Source: Pareuzebyella sediminis | GTDB lineage: Bacteria; Bacteroidota; Bacteroidia; Flavobacteriales; Flavobacteriaceae | NCBI RefSeq assembly: GCF_008367235.1 | Contig: NZ_VTZS01000003.1 | Span: forward strand, 744,001 to 808,000 | Length of the DNA: 64,000 bases | Reading direction: 5' to 3' | In this document: piece by piece, positions 16,450 through 24,993 of the stretch | Numbering within the stretch: position 1 is the first letter of the stretch | Layout: each line of letters starts with the position of its first letter | Translations under genes and position numbers: made by a program | The notes under the pieces: model-generated | The model's database searches: none | What the model saw: the letters and a program-made list of their open reading frames with translations, nothing else | What the model was told of the DNA's origin: nothing

Positions 16450-16809
16450 ATGAAAAATTTGATTGCTGTAATTGCCATACTGCTGATTGCTTCCGTGGGA
16501 TACGGACAAAACCAGAAGGATGTTGAATTGAATAAGGAGACCAATCTATTCGAGGCTACCTATTATCATGAAAATGGAGAGATTAGTCAGACAGGTACTT
16601 TTAACTTAGCAGGTAAGTTGCATGGTGATTGGATGAGTTTTGATAATGAAGGGAATAAGGTTTCCGAAGGAACTTACAACCAAGGAGTGCGTACCGGAAA
16701 ATGGTATTTTTGGAGTGATGGACAAGTCAAGGAAGTAGAGTTTGACAATAATGTGATTGCAAGTGTTATCAACAAAGAGGGTAAGGCTCCGGTAGTTACC
16801 AAAGACTGA
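16450..16809 (+). CDS. Secreted MORN-repeat (YwqK-type) protein
   Basis: This 119-aa protein has a Sec signal peptide (MKNLIAVIAILLIASVGYGQ) and about three MORN/YwqK-like repeats: YYHENGEISQTGTF, LHGDWMSFDNEGN and RTGKWYFWSDGQVKEVEF. MORN repeats form a beta-meander used for lipid or protein contact. The YwqK family name refers to an antitoxin in Bacillus, but secreted flavobacterial homologues are unlikely to be antitoxins. It is a single-gene unit with a strong promoter upstream and a terminator downstream. The function is unknown. Confidence 0.88.
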   Translation: MKNLIAVIAILLIASVGYGQNQKDVELNKETNLFEATYYHENGEISQTGTFNLAGKLHGDWMSFDNEGNKVSEGTYNQGVRTGKWYFWSDGQVKEVEFDNNVIASVINKEGKAPVVTKD

Positions 16810-16833
16810 AACCCGATAGAAATACGACAAAAC

Positions 16834-16867
16834 AAAAAAGCTTCCAATTTAAATTGAAAGCTTTTTT
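16834..16867. terminator. Bidirectional terminator between convergent genes
   Basis: A long hairpin joins AAAAAAGCTTCCAATTT (16834-16850) to AAATTGAAAGCTTTTTT (16851-16867) with one mismatched pair. Its A and T flanks make it an intrinsic terminator in both directions. It sits between the stop of the MORN gene and the stop of the minus-strand gene at 16906. Confidence 0.85.
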
Positions 16868-16905
16868 ATTTATTATTTTAGATACGATAGTATGAGCTTG
16901 TCATG

Positions 16906-17304
16906 TTAGGGAAGCCCTCCCTCGGTACTGACTATGGAAGCCATTTCCTTGGATAGCACCTTATCATCTTCATCAATTTCGTTAAGGCTAAGCGATTTGG
17001 CCTGTAACCCGGCTTCAACTCGAACTGAACTTTCTGCCCTAATCTCTACAGCAACCGTTCGTGTTTCATAGCCCAAAAAACTGATTTGTAAATCGTACTT
17101 GCCAACGGGTATATCGGAGAGTTCGAAATTTCCGTTAAAATTGGTCTTGGTCTTCCAACTTGTATTATGAAGGGACACATCCGCAAAAAGCAAGGGTTCC
17201 TCAGCCGCTTCCAAATCGACGATATTGCCTTTAATGGAGCCGGTGTTTTGCGAGAAAAGTCCTAGGGAACACAACAGTATCAAAAGAAAAATAGCGTTTC
17301 TCAT
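16906..17304 (-). CDS. Secreted carboxypeptidase-regulatory-like domain protein
   Basis: This 132-aa protein has a signal peptide (cut near residue 19, LFSQ) and one carboxypeptidase D regulatory-like beta-sandwich: GSIKGNIVD, PLLFADVSLHNTSWKTKTNFNGNFELSDIPVGKYDLQISFLGYE. This domain is normally the N-terminal plug extension of SusC/TonB receptors, but here it stands alone with a short acidic tail (NEIDEDDKVLSKE). Stand-alone versions are common in flavobacteria and may bind envelope proteins. No downstream barrel is present and no frameshift was seen, so it is a complete small protein rather than a receptor remnant. Confidence 0.85.
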   Translation of the reverse strand: MRNAIFLLILLCSLGLFSQNTGSIKGNIVDLEAAEEPLLFADVSLHNTSWKTKTNFNGNFELSDIPVGKYDLQISFLGYETRTVAVEIRAESSVRVEAGLQAKSLSLNEIDEDDKVLSKEMASIVSTEGGLP

Positions 17305-17523
17305 AGGGTTTCGTATAACCAGCTACAAAGAAAGCTTCCCAAGGTTAAATTAGTGTTACCTAAAGATTAGTAATTGCTTTAATTAAGGTTAAATATTTGG
17401 AACGTCTCAATGTATCGTTAAGAAGGGTAATCGACCTACTACTATTTTAATTCTAGGTCTTGCAGAATTCAAATACCGTCAAATGGGTTAAAAAATGTAA
17501 CTTTCGCCTTTTAAATATAGACT

Positions 17524-18867
17524 ATGAATTGGGAAAACCTATTGTCTTTAAAACGTCACGGAGATACTCTTAAAAGGCTGAGAAAGGAACAAGATGAAAC
17601 GCGCTTGGGATTTGAAGTGGACTACGATAGAATTATTTTTTCAACGGCTTTTCGCAGTCTACAGGATAAGACACAGGTTATACCCCTTTCAAAGACCGAT
17701 TTTGTACATACTAGGCTAACCCATAGTTTAGAAGTATCTGTTGTGGGGCGAAGCCTTGGGCGGATCGCAGGTCAGAAAGTGCTTGAAAGGCATCCGTATT
17801 TGAAAGAGAGCTATGGCTATCGTTTTAATGATTTTGGTGCCATCGTAGCTGCCGCTTCTTTAGCTCATGATATTGGAAACCCTCCCTTTGGCCATAGTGG
17901 AGAGCAGGCGATAGGGGAGTACTTCAAGAATGGTAACGGTAGGCGATATAAAGAAAAATTGACTGCAAAGGAATTCCAAGATCTTATTGATTTTGAAGGA
18001 AATGCCAATGGATTCAAATTATTGACAGAATCAAGAGAAGGAGTTTTAGGCGGGCTCCGTTTGAGCTACGCTACTCTTGGTGCTTTTATGAAATATCCAA
18101 AGGAGTCCTTGCCAAAAAAACCCACGCCTCATATCTCCGATAAAAAATTCGGGTTTTTCCAATCGGAAAAAGTTGCTTTTCAGGATATTGCGATGGAACT
18201 GGGCTTGGTTCAGACGCGTATAGGAGAGCATATCGCCTATTGCAGGCATCCCTTGACCTTTCTTGTCGAAGCGGCGGACGATATTTGTTATACCATCATC
18301 GATTTTGAAGACGGTATAAATCTTGGCTTAATTCCCGAAGACTATGCCTTGGAGTTTCTGATAAAGTTGGTGAAGGACAATATCGATACCAAGAAATACA
18401 ATAGCCTTCAGCTCAAGGAAGACCGGTTGAGCTATTTAAGGGCCTTGGCTATCAATACCCTGATCAGAGATGCCGTGCGAATATTTGTTGAGAATGAAGA
18501 GGCTATCCTGCAGGGCGATTTTGAAACTTCACTTCTGGATAAAAGTACTTACGGTGCACAAATAGATGATATCATATCAATTAGTGTTGAAAAAATATAC
18601 CGATCGGTAGAAGTGTTGGAAAAAGAAATCGCCGGCTATCGCATTATTGCCGATATACTTGACTTCTATTGTAGTGCGCTAATACACCATAAAGAGGGGA
18701 AAGCCTCAAATTATGATAGATTAATGGTGCAAATGTTACCCCAAAAATTTCGTAATTATGAATTGAACACGTATGATATTTTATTGAGTATATGTTGTTA
18801 CGTGGCAAGTCTCTCCGACAGTGCGGCAATCTTGCTTCATAAAAAAATTCTTGGGCTTGAACTTTAG
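17524..18867 (+). CDS. dgt: Deoxyguanosinetriphosphate triphosphohydrolase-like protein (dGTPase)
   Basis: This 447-aa HD-domain enzyme hydrolyses dNTPs to the nucleoside and tripolyphosphate. The metal-binding residues appear as H67 (RLTHSLEVS) and H115-D116 (AHDIGNPPFGHSGE). The early TAFRSLQDKTQV segment, with RLTHSLEV after it, is a dGTPase signature. Length and layout fit the cytosolic type found across Bacteroidota, which controls dNTP pools and contributes to mutation avoidance and phage restriction. It converges with the DUF3078 gene 69 bp downstream. A degenerate -7 box (TAACTTTC, 17498-17505) precedes it. Confidence 0.94.
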   Translation: MNWENLLSLKRHGDTLKRLRKEQDETRLGFEVDYDRIIFSTAFRSLQDKTQVIPLSKTDFVHTRLTHSLEVSVVGRSLGRIAGQKVLERHPYLKESYGYRFNDFGAIVAAASLAHDIGNPPFGHSGEQAIGEYFKNGNGRRYKEKLTAKEFQDLIDFEGNANGFKLLTESREGVLGGLRLSYATLGAFMKYPKESLPKKPTPHISDKKFGFFQSEKVAFQDIAMELGLVQTRIGEHIAYCRHPLTFLVEAADDICYTIIDFEDGINLGLIPEDYALEFLIKLVKDNIDTKKYNSLQLKEDRLSYLRALAINTLIRDAVRIFVENEEAILQGDFETSLLDKSTYGAQIDDIISISVEKIYRSVEVLEKEIAGYRIIADILDFYCSALIHHKEGKASNYDRLMVQMLPQKFRNYELNTYDILLSICCYVASLSDSAAILLHKKILGLEL

Positions 18868-18936
18868 AGGGTAAATTTATTTTACCAAATAACTGAAGCA
18901 GAACCCTCATAAAGGTTCTTGAGGACTATAAATTAC

Positions 18937-20133
18937 CTAAAAATTATAGGACACACCAACCCCAAGCAGTTGTTTGAACTGAATTCTGGGTTCCCCTTCG
19001 TCAATGACTACCCCTTCATCATTCTTTTGCTCATTAAAAAGAATGTCGTCGTCGTACATAATATGTGTGCCTATCGTTGTCAATATATACTTGTTTACTT
19101 GAAGGTCAAAATTCAGTTCCCAGTCTACATCGACATTCCCAAACCTTCGCAAGTAATCGGTATATAAACTTAGACGATGTTTTAATAACATGTTTTCCAT
19201 TACAGAGGTCTGATATTGATTAGTTACCAAGAACCCAAATTCCAGAAACACCTTTTCCCCAGGTTCTATAACATTGCCGTTGGTGTCGTAGGTGGCTTTT
19301 TGCACCCCGAAGGCTCCTCTATTGGCCAAGTCTTCATCAAGTACAAAGGTGGCCTTTTGTGTAATTGGTGAAATATATAAATTGAATCTTTGATCTTTGG
19401 TGATATACGAAGTTCCTGCGCCCAAAAAGGAATAACCAGGAGCCATAAATCTCGAAATGGGCGTGCTCCTGTCAGGATATTTATACCCATTGGAAAACTG
19501 GGTATTGAAATTCGCCTTGACAGAATAGTACCAATTACTTATGGTATCTCTCTGAAAACCGAAGGTAGAGCTAAAGCGAATCGCATCATCGGTTTTCCGA
19601 AGCTTTTGGCCTTCTTGGATATTCAGACCATACCGCATTTCCAAATTATTGTCCCATTGTATGTAACGGAATTTATAATTACGCTCGAAGCGCGCATTTC
19701 CGAGGGCGGAAATGGAGTTGTTTCCTCCAGCATTCCAATTGACAAAAGCCACTTCGCTGAAATTAGCACCCAGTTTGTTGACGTTGGTCCAAAAGGAAGG
19801 AACCCGAAATCGATTAGGCTTCTCACCCAAGGCCTTTGTACGGTTGAATGAAATAATAGGGTTCATTAAATCTACTCCCCTAGGAACAAACTTTATCTGG
19901 TCTTGAACTTTGCGTATGACTACCGTATCGACGACTGTTGTGTCAATTGCGATAGTGGCCACACTATCGATAACCACGGTTCCCAGGCTATCGATGACCA
20001 CACTGCGCAGACTATCGATAGCTATCGAGTCTATTTTACGGGTGGGCGGTAGTGAATCGACCTCCTGTGCCGACAACGAAAAACCGTTAAAAAGAAAGGA
20101 GAAAAGTAGTACTAAAAGCAGGTTGTTATTCAT
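18937..20133 (-). CDS. DUF3078 outer-membrane beta-barrel protein with N-terminal IDS repeats
   Basis: This 398-aa protein has a Sec signal (ending LSAQ near residue 22) and a DUF3078 domain of beta-barrel character, ending in the aromatic VGVSYNF expected of an outer-membrane protein. Between them, residues 35-75 form an eight-residue repeat based on VVIDSLGT and related IDS/IDT units, possibly an extended periplasmic linker. DUF3078 proteins are conserved in flavobacteria, and their function is unknown. The start codon overlaps the end of dxs by 8 bp, so translation is probably coupled to isoprenoid synthesis; the pairing hints at an envelope role. Confidence 0.88.
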   Translation of the reverse strand: MNNNLLLVLLFSFLFNGFSLSAQEVDSLPPTRKIDSIAIDSLRSVVIDSLGTVVIDSVATIAIDTTVVDTVVIRKVQDQIKFVPRGVDLMNPIISFNRTKALGEKPNRFRVPSFWTNVNKLGANFSEVAFVNWNAGGNNSISALGNARFERNYKFRYIQWDNNLEMRYGLNIQEGQKLRKTDDAIRFSSTFGFQRDTISNWYYSVKANFNTQFSNGYKYPDRSTPISRFMAPGYSFLGAGTSYITKDQRFNLYISPITQKATFVLDEDLANRGAFGVQKATYDTNGNVIEPGEKVFLEFGFLVTNQYQTSVMENMLLKHRLSLYTDYLRRFGNVDVDWELNFDLQVNKYILTTIGTHIMYDDDILFNEQKNDEGVVIDEGEPRIQFKQLLGVGVSYNF

Positions 20134-21898
20134 GAAGAAGCACTTTTATTTGGTTTTGAATGGTTGTTATATCGATTGCAGCCAGGCTGTAGAGCTCATT
20201 AATCGTGCCGTGTTGCAAAAATACATCATCAACACCTAAAATAATAGGATGCTGTGACCATCCTTTCCTGTTGGCGAATTCCAACACGGCACTCCCAAAG
20301 CCGCCGTTGATACAACCGTCTTCGACAGTAATGATTTCTTCATAGCGATCGAATATATAGGCGAGCCGCTTTTCATCCAATGGTTTGATGAACCTCATAT
20401 CATAATGTCCGACTTTTTCGTTGTTCTCAAGGCCATTTATAGCTTCAGAGACCGCATTGCCGATATGACCTATGGACAGAACGGCAATCTTCGTTCCTTT
20501 TCTTATCTCGCGTGAACTTCCTATTTTGATTTTTGTAAAAGGTAACTTCCATTGGTCAAGAACGCCTCTCCCGCGCGGATATCTTATCGCAATTGGATGT
20601 GACAATCCTTTTTGAGCGGTATACATGATATTCCGCAGTTCAACCTCGTTCATCGCAGCGAAAATAATGAGGTTTGGAATGCAACGCAAGTACGCCATAT
20701 CGAAAAGGCCATGATGTGTAGCGCCATCTTGGCCTACGAGACCTGCCCGGTCAAGGCAAAAAATAACGGGTAAATTCTGAAGCGCAACATCGTGTATGAC
20801 TTGATCATAGGCTCTTTGCAAAAATGTGGAATAAATAGTACAAAATGGTATCAAACCTTCGCAGGCCATTCCGGCGGCCAAGGTCACCGCATGTTGTTCC
20901 GCAATTCCTACATCAAAGGCCCTCTCAGGAATTTCCTGCATCATGAATTTTAAGGAGCTTCCGGTCGGCATTGCCGGGGTAATACCTATTATTTTTTCAT
21001 TCAGATGGGCAAGCTCTACGAGAGTAAGCCCGAACACATCTTGATATTTAGAAGATTGTTTGCCGCTATTGTTGTGTTGAAGTTCACCGGAAAATTTGTC
21101 GAACTTCCCTGGCGCATGATAGACGACCTGGTCTTCTTCGGCCTTCTGAAGCCCTTTGCCCTTCGTTGTTACTATATGTAATAACTTAGGGCCCGAAATA
21201 GATTTTTGACGTCGGAGTTCTACCAGAAGGGTATCTAAATTATGCCCGTCAACGGGTCCTGTGTATTTATAATTCAGGCATTCAAAAAAATTCTCTTCTT
21301 TCGCCATGCCCTTTTTCAATTGGCTCAGATAGTGTTTAAGTGCTCCTACGCTGGGATCGATTCCGATGGCATTGTCGTTAAGTACGACCAATACATTGGT
21401 ATTGGTCGATCCCAGATGGTTAAGGGCTTCAAATGCCATACCGCTCGCTATTGATGCATCACCAATGACCGCGATATGCTGCCTTTCCGTTTCCCCGCTT
21501 AAGTTTGCCGCAATGGCCATACCTAATATAGCGGAAATCGAAGTAGAGCTATGACCGGTACCAAATGCGTCATACTCACTTTCAGATCGCTTGGGAAAGC
21601 CGCTGATACCGCCTAACTGTCGGTTGGTGTCGAAAATTTCCTTTCTACCGGTTAAAATTTTATGACCATAGGCCTGATGACCCACATCCCAAATGATTCT
21701 GTCGAACGGCGTATTATAAACATAGTGTAGGGCAATAGTAAGCTCAACAACCCCGAGACTGGCACCGAGATGACCTTCTTTTGTAGAGACAATATCGATG
21801 ATAAATTCACGAAGTTCTTTGGTAAGCGCTAGAAGTTCTTTGGAATTCATCTGGCGGATGTCCTTTGGAAATTCGATACGGTCAAGGTATTTTGTCAT
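20126..21898 (-). CDS. dxs: 1-Deoxy-D-xylulose-5-phosphate synthase
   Basis: DXS condenses pyruvate with glyceraldehyde 3-phosphate using thiamine diphosphate in the first step of the MEP isoprenoid pathway. The 590-aa protein has WDVGHQAYGHKILTGR, the GDASIASGMAFEALN ThDP motif, the pyrimidine domain DVGIAEQHAVTLAAGMA and the transketolase C-domain. The ATG at 21896-21898 (MTKYLDRIEF) is the likely start. A TTG three codons upstream is less probable. CAAAAATA at 21905-21912 is an exact TAnnTTTG -7 box on this strand, so the leader may be very short. It is divergent from tadA across about 70 bp. Confidence 0.97.
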   Translation of the reverse strand: MTKYLDRIEFPKDIRQMNSKELLALTKELREFIIDIVSTKEGHLGASLGVVELTIALHYVYNTPFDRIIWDVGHQAYGHKILTGRKEIFDTNRQLGGISGFPKRSESEYDAFGTGHSSTSISAILGMAIAANLSGETERQHIAVIGDASIASGMAFEALNHLGSTNTNVLVVLNDNAIGIDPSVGALKHYLSQLKKGMAKEENFFECLNYKYTGPVDGHNLDTLLVELRRQKSISGPKLLHIVTTKGKGLQKAEEDQVVYHAPGKFDKFSGELQHNNSGKQSSKYQDVFGLTLVELAHLNEKIIGITPAMPTGSSLKFMMQEIPERAFDVGIAEQHAVTLAAGMACEGLIPFCTIYSTFLQRAYDQVIHDVALQNLPVIFCLDRAGLVGQDGATHHGLFDMAYLRCIPNLIIFAAMNEVELRNIMYTAQKGLSHPIAIRYPRGRGVLDQWKLPFTKIKIGSSREIRKGTKIAVLSIGHIGNAVSEAINGLENNEKVGHYDMRFIKPLDEKRLAYIFDRYEEIITVEDGCINGGFGSAVLEFANRKGWSQHPIILGVDDVFLQHGTINELYSLAAIDITTIQNQIKVLLHE

Positions 21899-21931
21899 CG
21901 CAGGCAAAAATACGCCAAATCATTTTTGAGA

Positions 21932-21963
21932 TTGCTGTTCGATGTACAAAAGTTGTACTTTTG
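21932..21963 (+). promoter_or_regulatory. Promoter of tadA
   Basis: TTG (21932-21934), 21 bp and TACTTTTG (21956-21963) match the flavobacterial promoter consensus. GTACAA/TTGTAC (21944-21949 and 21953-21958) forms a short palindrome that overlaps the -7 box. A start near 21969 would make the tadA mRNA almost leaderless, and it rules out the ATG at 21942 as the main start. Confidence 0.6.
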
Positions 21964-21968
21964 AGTTT

Positions 21969-22418
21969 ATGCTGTTACCTTTTGACGATACCTATTTTAT
22001 GAAAAAGGCTTTGCAAGAGGCCGAGACCGCTTTTGAGAAAGGAGAAGTACCCATCGGTGCGGTAATTGTGGTCGATCAGCGGATTATAGCCAGAGGGCAC
22101 AATCTCACCGAACGGCTTACCGATGTTACCGCGCACGCCGAGATGCAGGTGATAACTGCTGCCTCAAATTTTCTTGGAGGAAAATATTTACGTAATTGTA
22201 CCCTGTACGTTACTTTAGAACCTTGTCAGATGTGTGCCGGGGCATTGTACTGGACCCAGATTTCGAAAATTGTATTTGCAGCGAAAGACCCGCAGCGTGG
22301 CTTTAAGGCAATGGGAACAAAGCTTCACCCTAAAACAGAGCTTGTAGAAGGAATATTGGATCATGAAGCAAGTACCCTACTCAAACGTTTCTTTCTTCAA
22401 AGACGTAATCTAAACTAA
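21969..22418 (+). CDS. tadA: tRNA-specific adenosine deaminase
   Basis: TadA deaminates the wobble adenosine of tRNA-Arg(ACG) to inosine. The 149-aa protein has the cytidine-deaminase zinc site HAEM (in TAHAEMQVI) with the proton-shuttle Glu, and PCQMC (in TLEPCQMCAGAL). The frame is open from an ATG at 21942, but that codon lies inside the predicted promoter and encodes non-conserved residues. The ATG at 21969 gives MLLPFDDTYFMKKAL, the usual flavobacterial N-terminus. A terminator follows 35 bp after the stop. Confidence 0.95.
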   Translation: MLLPFDDTYFMKKALQEAETAFEKGEVPIGAVIVVDQRIIARGHNLTERLTDVTAHAEMQVITAASNFLGGKYLRNCTLYVTLEPCQMCAGALYWTQISKIVFAAKDPQRGFKAMGTKLHPKTELVEGILDHEASTLLKRFFLQRRNLN

Positions 22419-22452
22419 GTTTTTAGAATGGACAGGAAGAGATAGAACAAAA

Positions 22453-22476
22453 AAACCTTGAATATTTTCAAGGTTT
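22453..22476. terminator. Terminator between tadA and the cold-shock gene
   Basis: AAACCTTGAA (22453-22462) and TTCAAGGTTT (22467-22476) form a perfect 10-bp stem with a 4-nt loop. On the minus strand a run of T follows, so it is a strong terminator for the cold-shock gene. It can also stop tadA transcription from the other side. Confidence 0.85.
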
Positions 22477-22525
22477 ACCGTCTTTAAAATAGAACAATTA
22501 TTGATATTAAATGTACTGCTGCAAA

Positions 22526-22720
22526 CTATCCTATCACTTGGATTTGTGCCGCCACCAAGCCTTTTCTTCCTTCCTGTTCGATGTATTCTACTTTGTCACC
22601 TTCGTTGATCTCTACGCCGTTCAGGGCTGTCGCGTGAACGAAAATGTCTTTTCCGGTTTCGTCGTTGGTAATGAAGCCATATCCTTTAGACCCATTAAAA
22701 AATTTTACTGTACCAGTCAT
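22526..22720 (-). CDS. Cold-shock domain protein (CspA family)
   Basis: This 64-aa single cold-shock domain has the RNA-binding motifs KGYGFI (RNP1 type) and DIFVH (RNP2 type). Such proteins bind single-stranded RNA and DNA and melt secondary structure, at low temperature or in general growth. The length is normal for the flavobacterial cold-shock family. It stands alone between its terminator at 22453 and an upstream small membrane-protein gene 93 bp away. Whether it is cold-inducible cannot be told; no long structured 5' leader is obvious in the 93 bp upstream. Confidence 0.95.
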   Translation of the reverse strand: MTGTVKFFNGSKGYGFITNDETGKDIFVHATALNGVEINEGDKVEYIEQEGRKGLVAAQIQVIG

Positions 22721-22813
22721 GCCAAATTAAATTAGTTGATATATTATTTCAATCACTAATTTATAAATTTTTTGGATAGACCGATTTAAATCGAGTTATT
22801 AATTGTGTGGAAA

Positions 22814-23065
22814 TTATTGGTTTTCAGGCTTTTCTGTCTCCTTGTTCCGCATCTTTCTTATGTTTTCTTCGTTCAACATATAGTCTTTCATTTTTTTGCC
22901 TTTACTATGTTTTATTAAGAATAGCGGCATGGCGAGCAAAAAAAGCCCAACTGTTCCGAAGCCTATAAATTTATGGGCAACTACGGTATCTTGGGTTTCA
23001 AGGGAAAAACCATAAATGATGGAGGCGAAAGAAGCCAGCGTAACGAGTATGATAAGATATTTCAT
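22814..23065 (-). CDS. Small two-helix membrane protein, hypothetical
   Basis: This 83-aa protein has two hydrophobic segments, residues 2-20 (YLIILVTLASFASIIYGF) and about 30-51 (HKFIGFGTVGLFLLAMPLFL), and a charged cytoplasmic tail (KHSKGKKMKDYMLNEENIRKMRNKE). I do not recognise a family with a known function, although such small proteins are common in flavobacteria. It is on the same strand as the CLC gene 83 bp upstream and may be cotranscribed with it. A helper or regulatory role for a membrane protein is possible but unsupported. Confidence 0.65.
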   Translation of the reverse strand: MKYLIILVTLASFASIIYGFSLETQDTVVAHKFIGFGTVGLFLLAMPLFLIKHSKGKKMKDYMLNEENIRKMRNKETEKPENQ

Positions 23066-23148
23066 TGTATAAAATTAGCAAAAGGGATTATGGGGTAAAA
23101 ATATTTGGTAGTACTTCGATTCTTGTCCTCAAGAAAAGAAGGTCAAAG

Positions 23149-24933
23149 TTATCGTGTAAAATTAATTAGTTCACGACGATATGCGGTCAATAGTTTGGAT
23201 TTTGATACAAAGCCTACATACTTCCCATTTTTAATGACCGGAAGATTCCAAGCGCCACTGTTTTGAAACTTTTCCATGACTTTTTGCATACTGTCCGTTT
23301 CAAAGAAGATATGTTCCGGGGCATTGTGCATAAAGGTGTCGACCTTAGCGCTTGTATAGAGGGAAGTGTCGAACATAAATTCTCTAATATCGTCAAGAAG
23401 CACTATTCCAACTAATGCTTCGTTGTCATCTACAACTGGGAAGATATTTCTTGTCGACTTGGCTACCGACTGATGTAGCATTTCACCTAAAGTCATGCTG
23501 GGCCGTACCGTTTTGAAGTTGGTCTCGATAACTTGGTCGAGTTTCATCAGGGTCAGTACCGACTGATCTTTATTATGCGTAAGTAAGGCTCCACTTTTGG
23601 CAAGTTCACGTGTATATATGTTATAGTCAATAGCGTTCTTGGCAATTAAATAAGAAATAGAAGCCGTAATCATCAAGGGTACGAATAGTTCATAACCCCC
23701 CGTTATCTCAGCAATCAAGAATATGGCCGTTAACGGGGCATGTAAAACTCCGGCGATGAGCCCAGCCATACCAATAAGGGTAAAGTTACTTTCTGAGACC
23801 GCAAAGCCCAAGCCTGAGTTATTGATAACCTTCGCCATCACATTGCCCAGTGCACTGCCCATCACCATCGTAGGAATAAATATTCCACCGGCACCCCCGG
23901 CTGCCAGAGTGGTAGTCATAGCCACGGCCTTGAAGATCGTAATGCCAAACAAAAGTGCGATAACGACCCAAATATGATGTGTGTAGGTATCAAACGGGGT
24001 TGTACCAAGGGCCTTGATGTGATCTCCGTGCAACAAGTTGTTGATGAAGCTGAAACCTTCACCGTAGAGTGGAGGAATAAAATAGAGCATGATACCAATA
24101 GCCAGACCCCCTACGAGTAATTTGTATTTAGGACCTTTAAGAGGCTTAAAAAGGGTGAGAATCCCAAAGTACATTTTGGTAAAATAAATAGATGCAAACG
24201 CCGTACCGACACCAAGTATAATATAAAATAGCGTGTCTTTGACCATAAAGCTCTGCGTGAGGTTAAAACTAAAAAGCACTTCATTGCCCAAGAAAAAGTA
24301 AGAGGTAAGCACACCAGATATAGAGGCCAAAAGTAGGGGCATCATCGAAAGCATAGTAAAGTCAAGGCTAAAGACTTCTACCGCAAAAATAATGGCCGCA
24401 ATCGGTGACTGAAATATAGAAGCTATGGCCCCCGCGGAAGCACAGGCGATCAGTAAGGAACGAGTCTTTGAATTGATGCGGACAAACTTTCCCAAGTTTG
24501 AACTGATAGCGGCTCCAATACCGACAGCGGGGCCTAATAATCCGGTTGATCCACCAAAACCAACGGTTAGGGGAGCAGTTATCAATTGTGCGTAGATTTG
24601 TTTGGTTTTGATTATACCTTTCTTTTTAGACAGGGAATACAAAATGGACGATACCGCATTGCCCAGTTTTTCCTTATGTATAAATTTGACATAAAGATAG
24701 ACCAGGGTCAGCCCGATTATGGGTAGAATAAAATAGAGCCCGTTGGTAGAGATAATGATACCTCTTTCCAAGGACGATTCGATAAAATAGGTGATGTTCT
24801 TTAGGGTGACCGAAGCAAGACCTGCCAAAAGTCCGACCAGCACGCTCATGACGTGGGTGAACATCTTATTGGAGATGTTTTTATATCGCCACTTTAGAAG
24901 TTTGGCAACCAATCTCTGTTGTCGGCTCGGCAT
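23149..24933 (-). CDS. CLC-family chloride channel/transporter with C-terminal CBS domains
   Basis: This 594-aa CLC protein has about 16-18 membrane helices and, from about residue 450, two CBS domains that may bind adenine nucleotides. The selectivity-filter region reads GGSTGLLGPAVGIG at residues 127-140. At the place of the gating glutamate (GxEGP in exchangers) this protein has Leu133, read from TTA on the minus strand at 24535-24537. The second conserved filter, GAGGIFIPTMVMG, is present. Loss of the gating glutamate usually uncouples proton exchange, so this may be a passive anion channel. Gene context (small membrane protein, aspS) gives no substrate. Confidence 0.92.
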   Translation of the reverse strand: MPSRQQRLVAKLLKWRYKNISNKMFTHVMSVLVGLLAGLASVTLKNITYFIESSLERGIIISTNGLYFILPIIGLTLVYLYVKFIHKEKLGNAVSSILYSLSKKKGIIKTKQIYAQLITAPLTVGFGGSTGLLGPAVGIGAAISSNLGKFVRINSKTRSLLIACASAGAIASIFQSPIAAIIFAVEVFSLDFTMLSMMPLLLASISGVLTSYFFLGNEVLFSFNLTQSFMVKDTLFYIILGVGTAFASIYFTKMYFGILTLFKPLKGPKYKLLVGGLAIGIMLYFIPPLYGEGFSFINNLLHGDHIKALGTTPFDTYTHHIWVVIALLFGITIFKAVAMTTTLAAGGAGGIFIPTMVMGSALGNVMAKVINNSGLGFAVSESNFTLIGMAGLIAGVLHAPLTAIFLIAEITGGYELFVPLMITASISYLIAKNAIDYNIYTRELAKSGALLTHNKDQSVLTLMKLDQVIETNFKTVRPSMTLGEMLHQSVAKSTRNIFPVVDDNEALVGIVLLDDIREFMFDTSLYTSAKVDTFMHNAPEHIFFETDSMQKVMEKFQNSGAWNLPVIKNGKYVGFVSKSKLLTAYRRELINFTR

Positions 24934-24993
24934 AGCGTATTTGCTATAGTAAAGGTATTAAAATAACACTCAAAGCCCTAAACGTAGGCGTAC

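Noticed and set aside
16450-16809. Antitoxin (YwqK) of a toxin-antitoxin pair
   Set aside because: The protein has a Sec signal peptide and no toxin gene is adjacent, so only the MORN-like fold is supported.
16906-17304. Truncated SusC/TonB receptor pseudogene
   Set aside because: The single carboxypeptidase-regulatory domain has its own signal, stop and terminator, and no barrel fragments follow in other frames.
19908-20031. Short direct repeats that could be taken for a CRISPR array
   Set aside because: The repeats are in frame, imperfect, have no unique spacers of constant length and encode the IDS linker of the DUF3078 protein.
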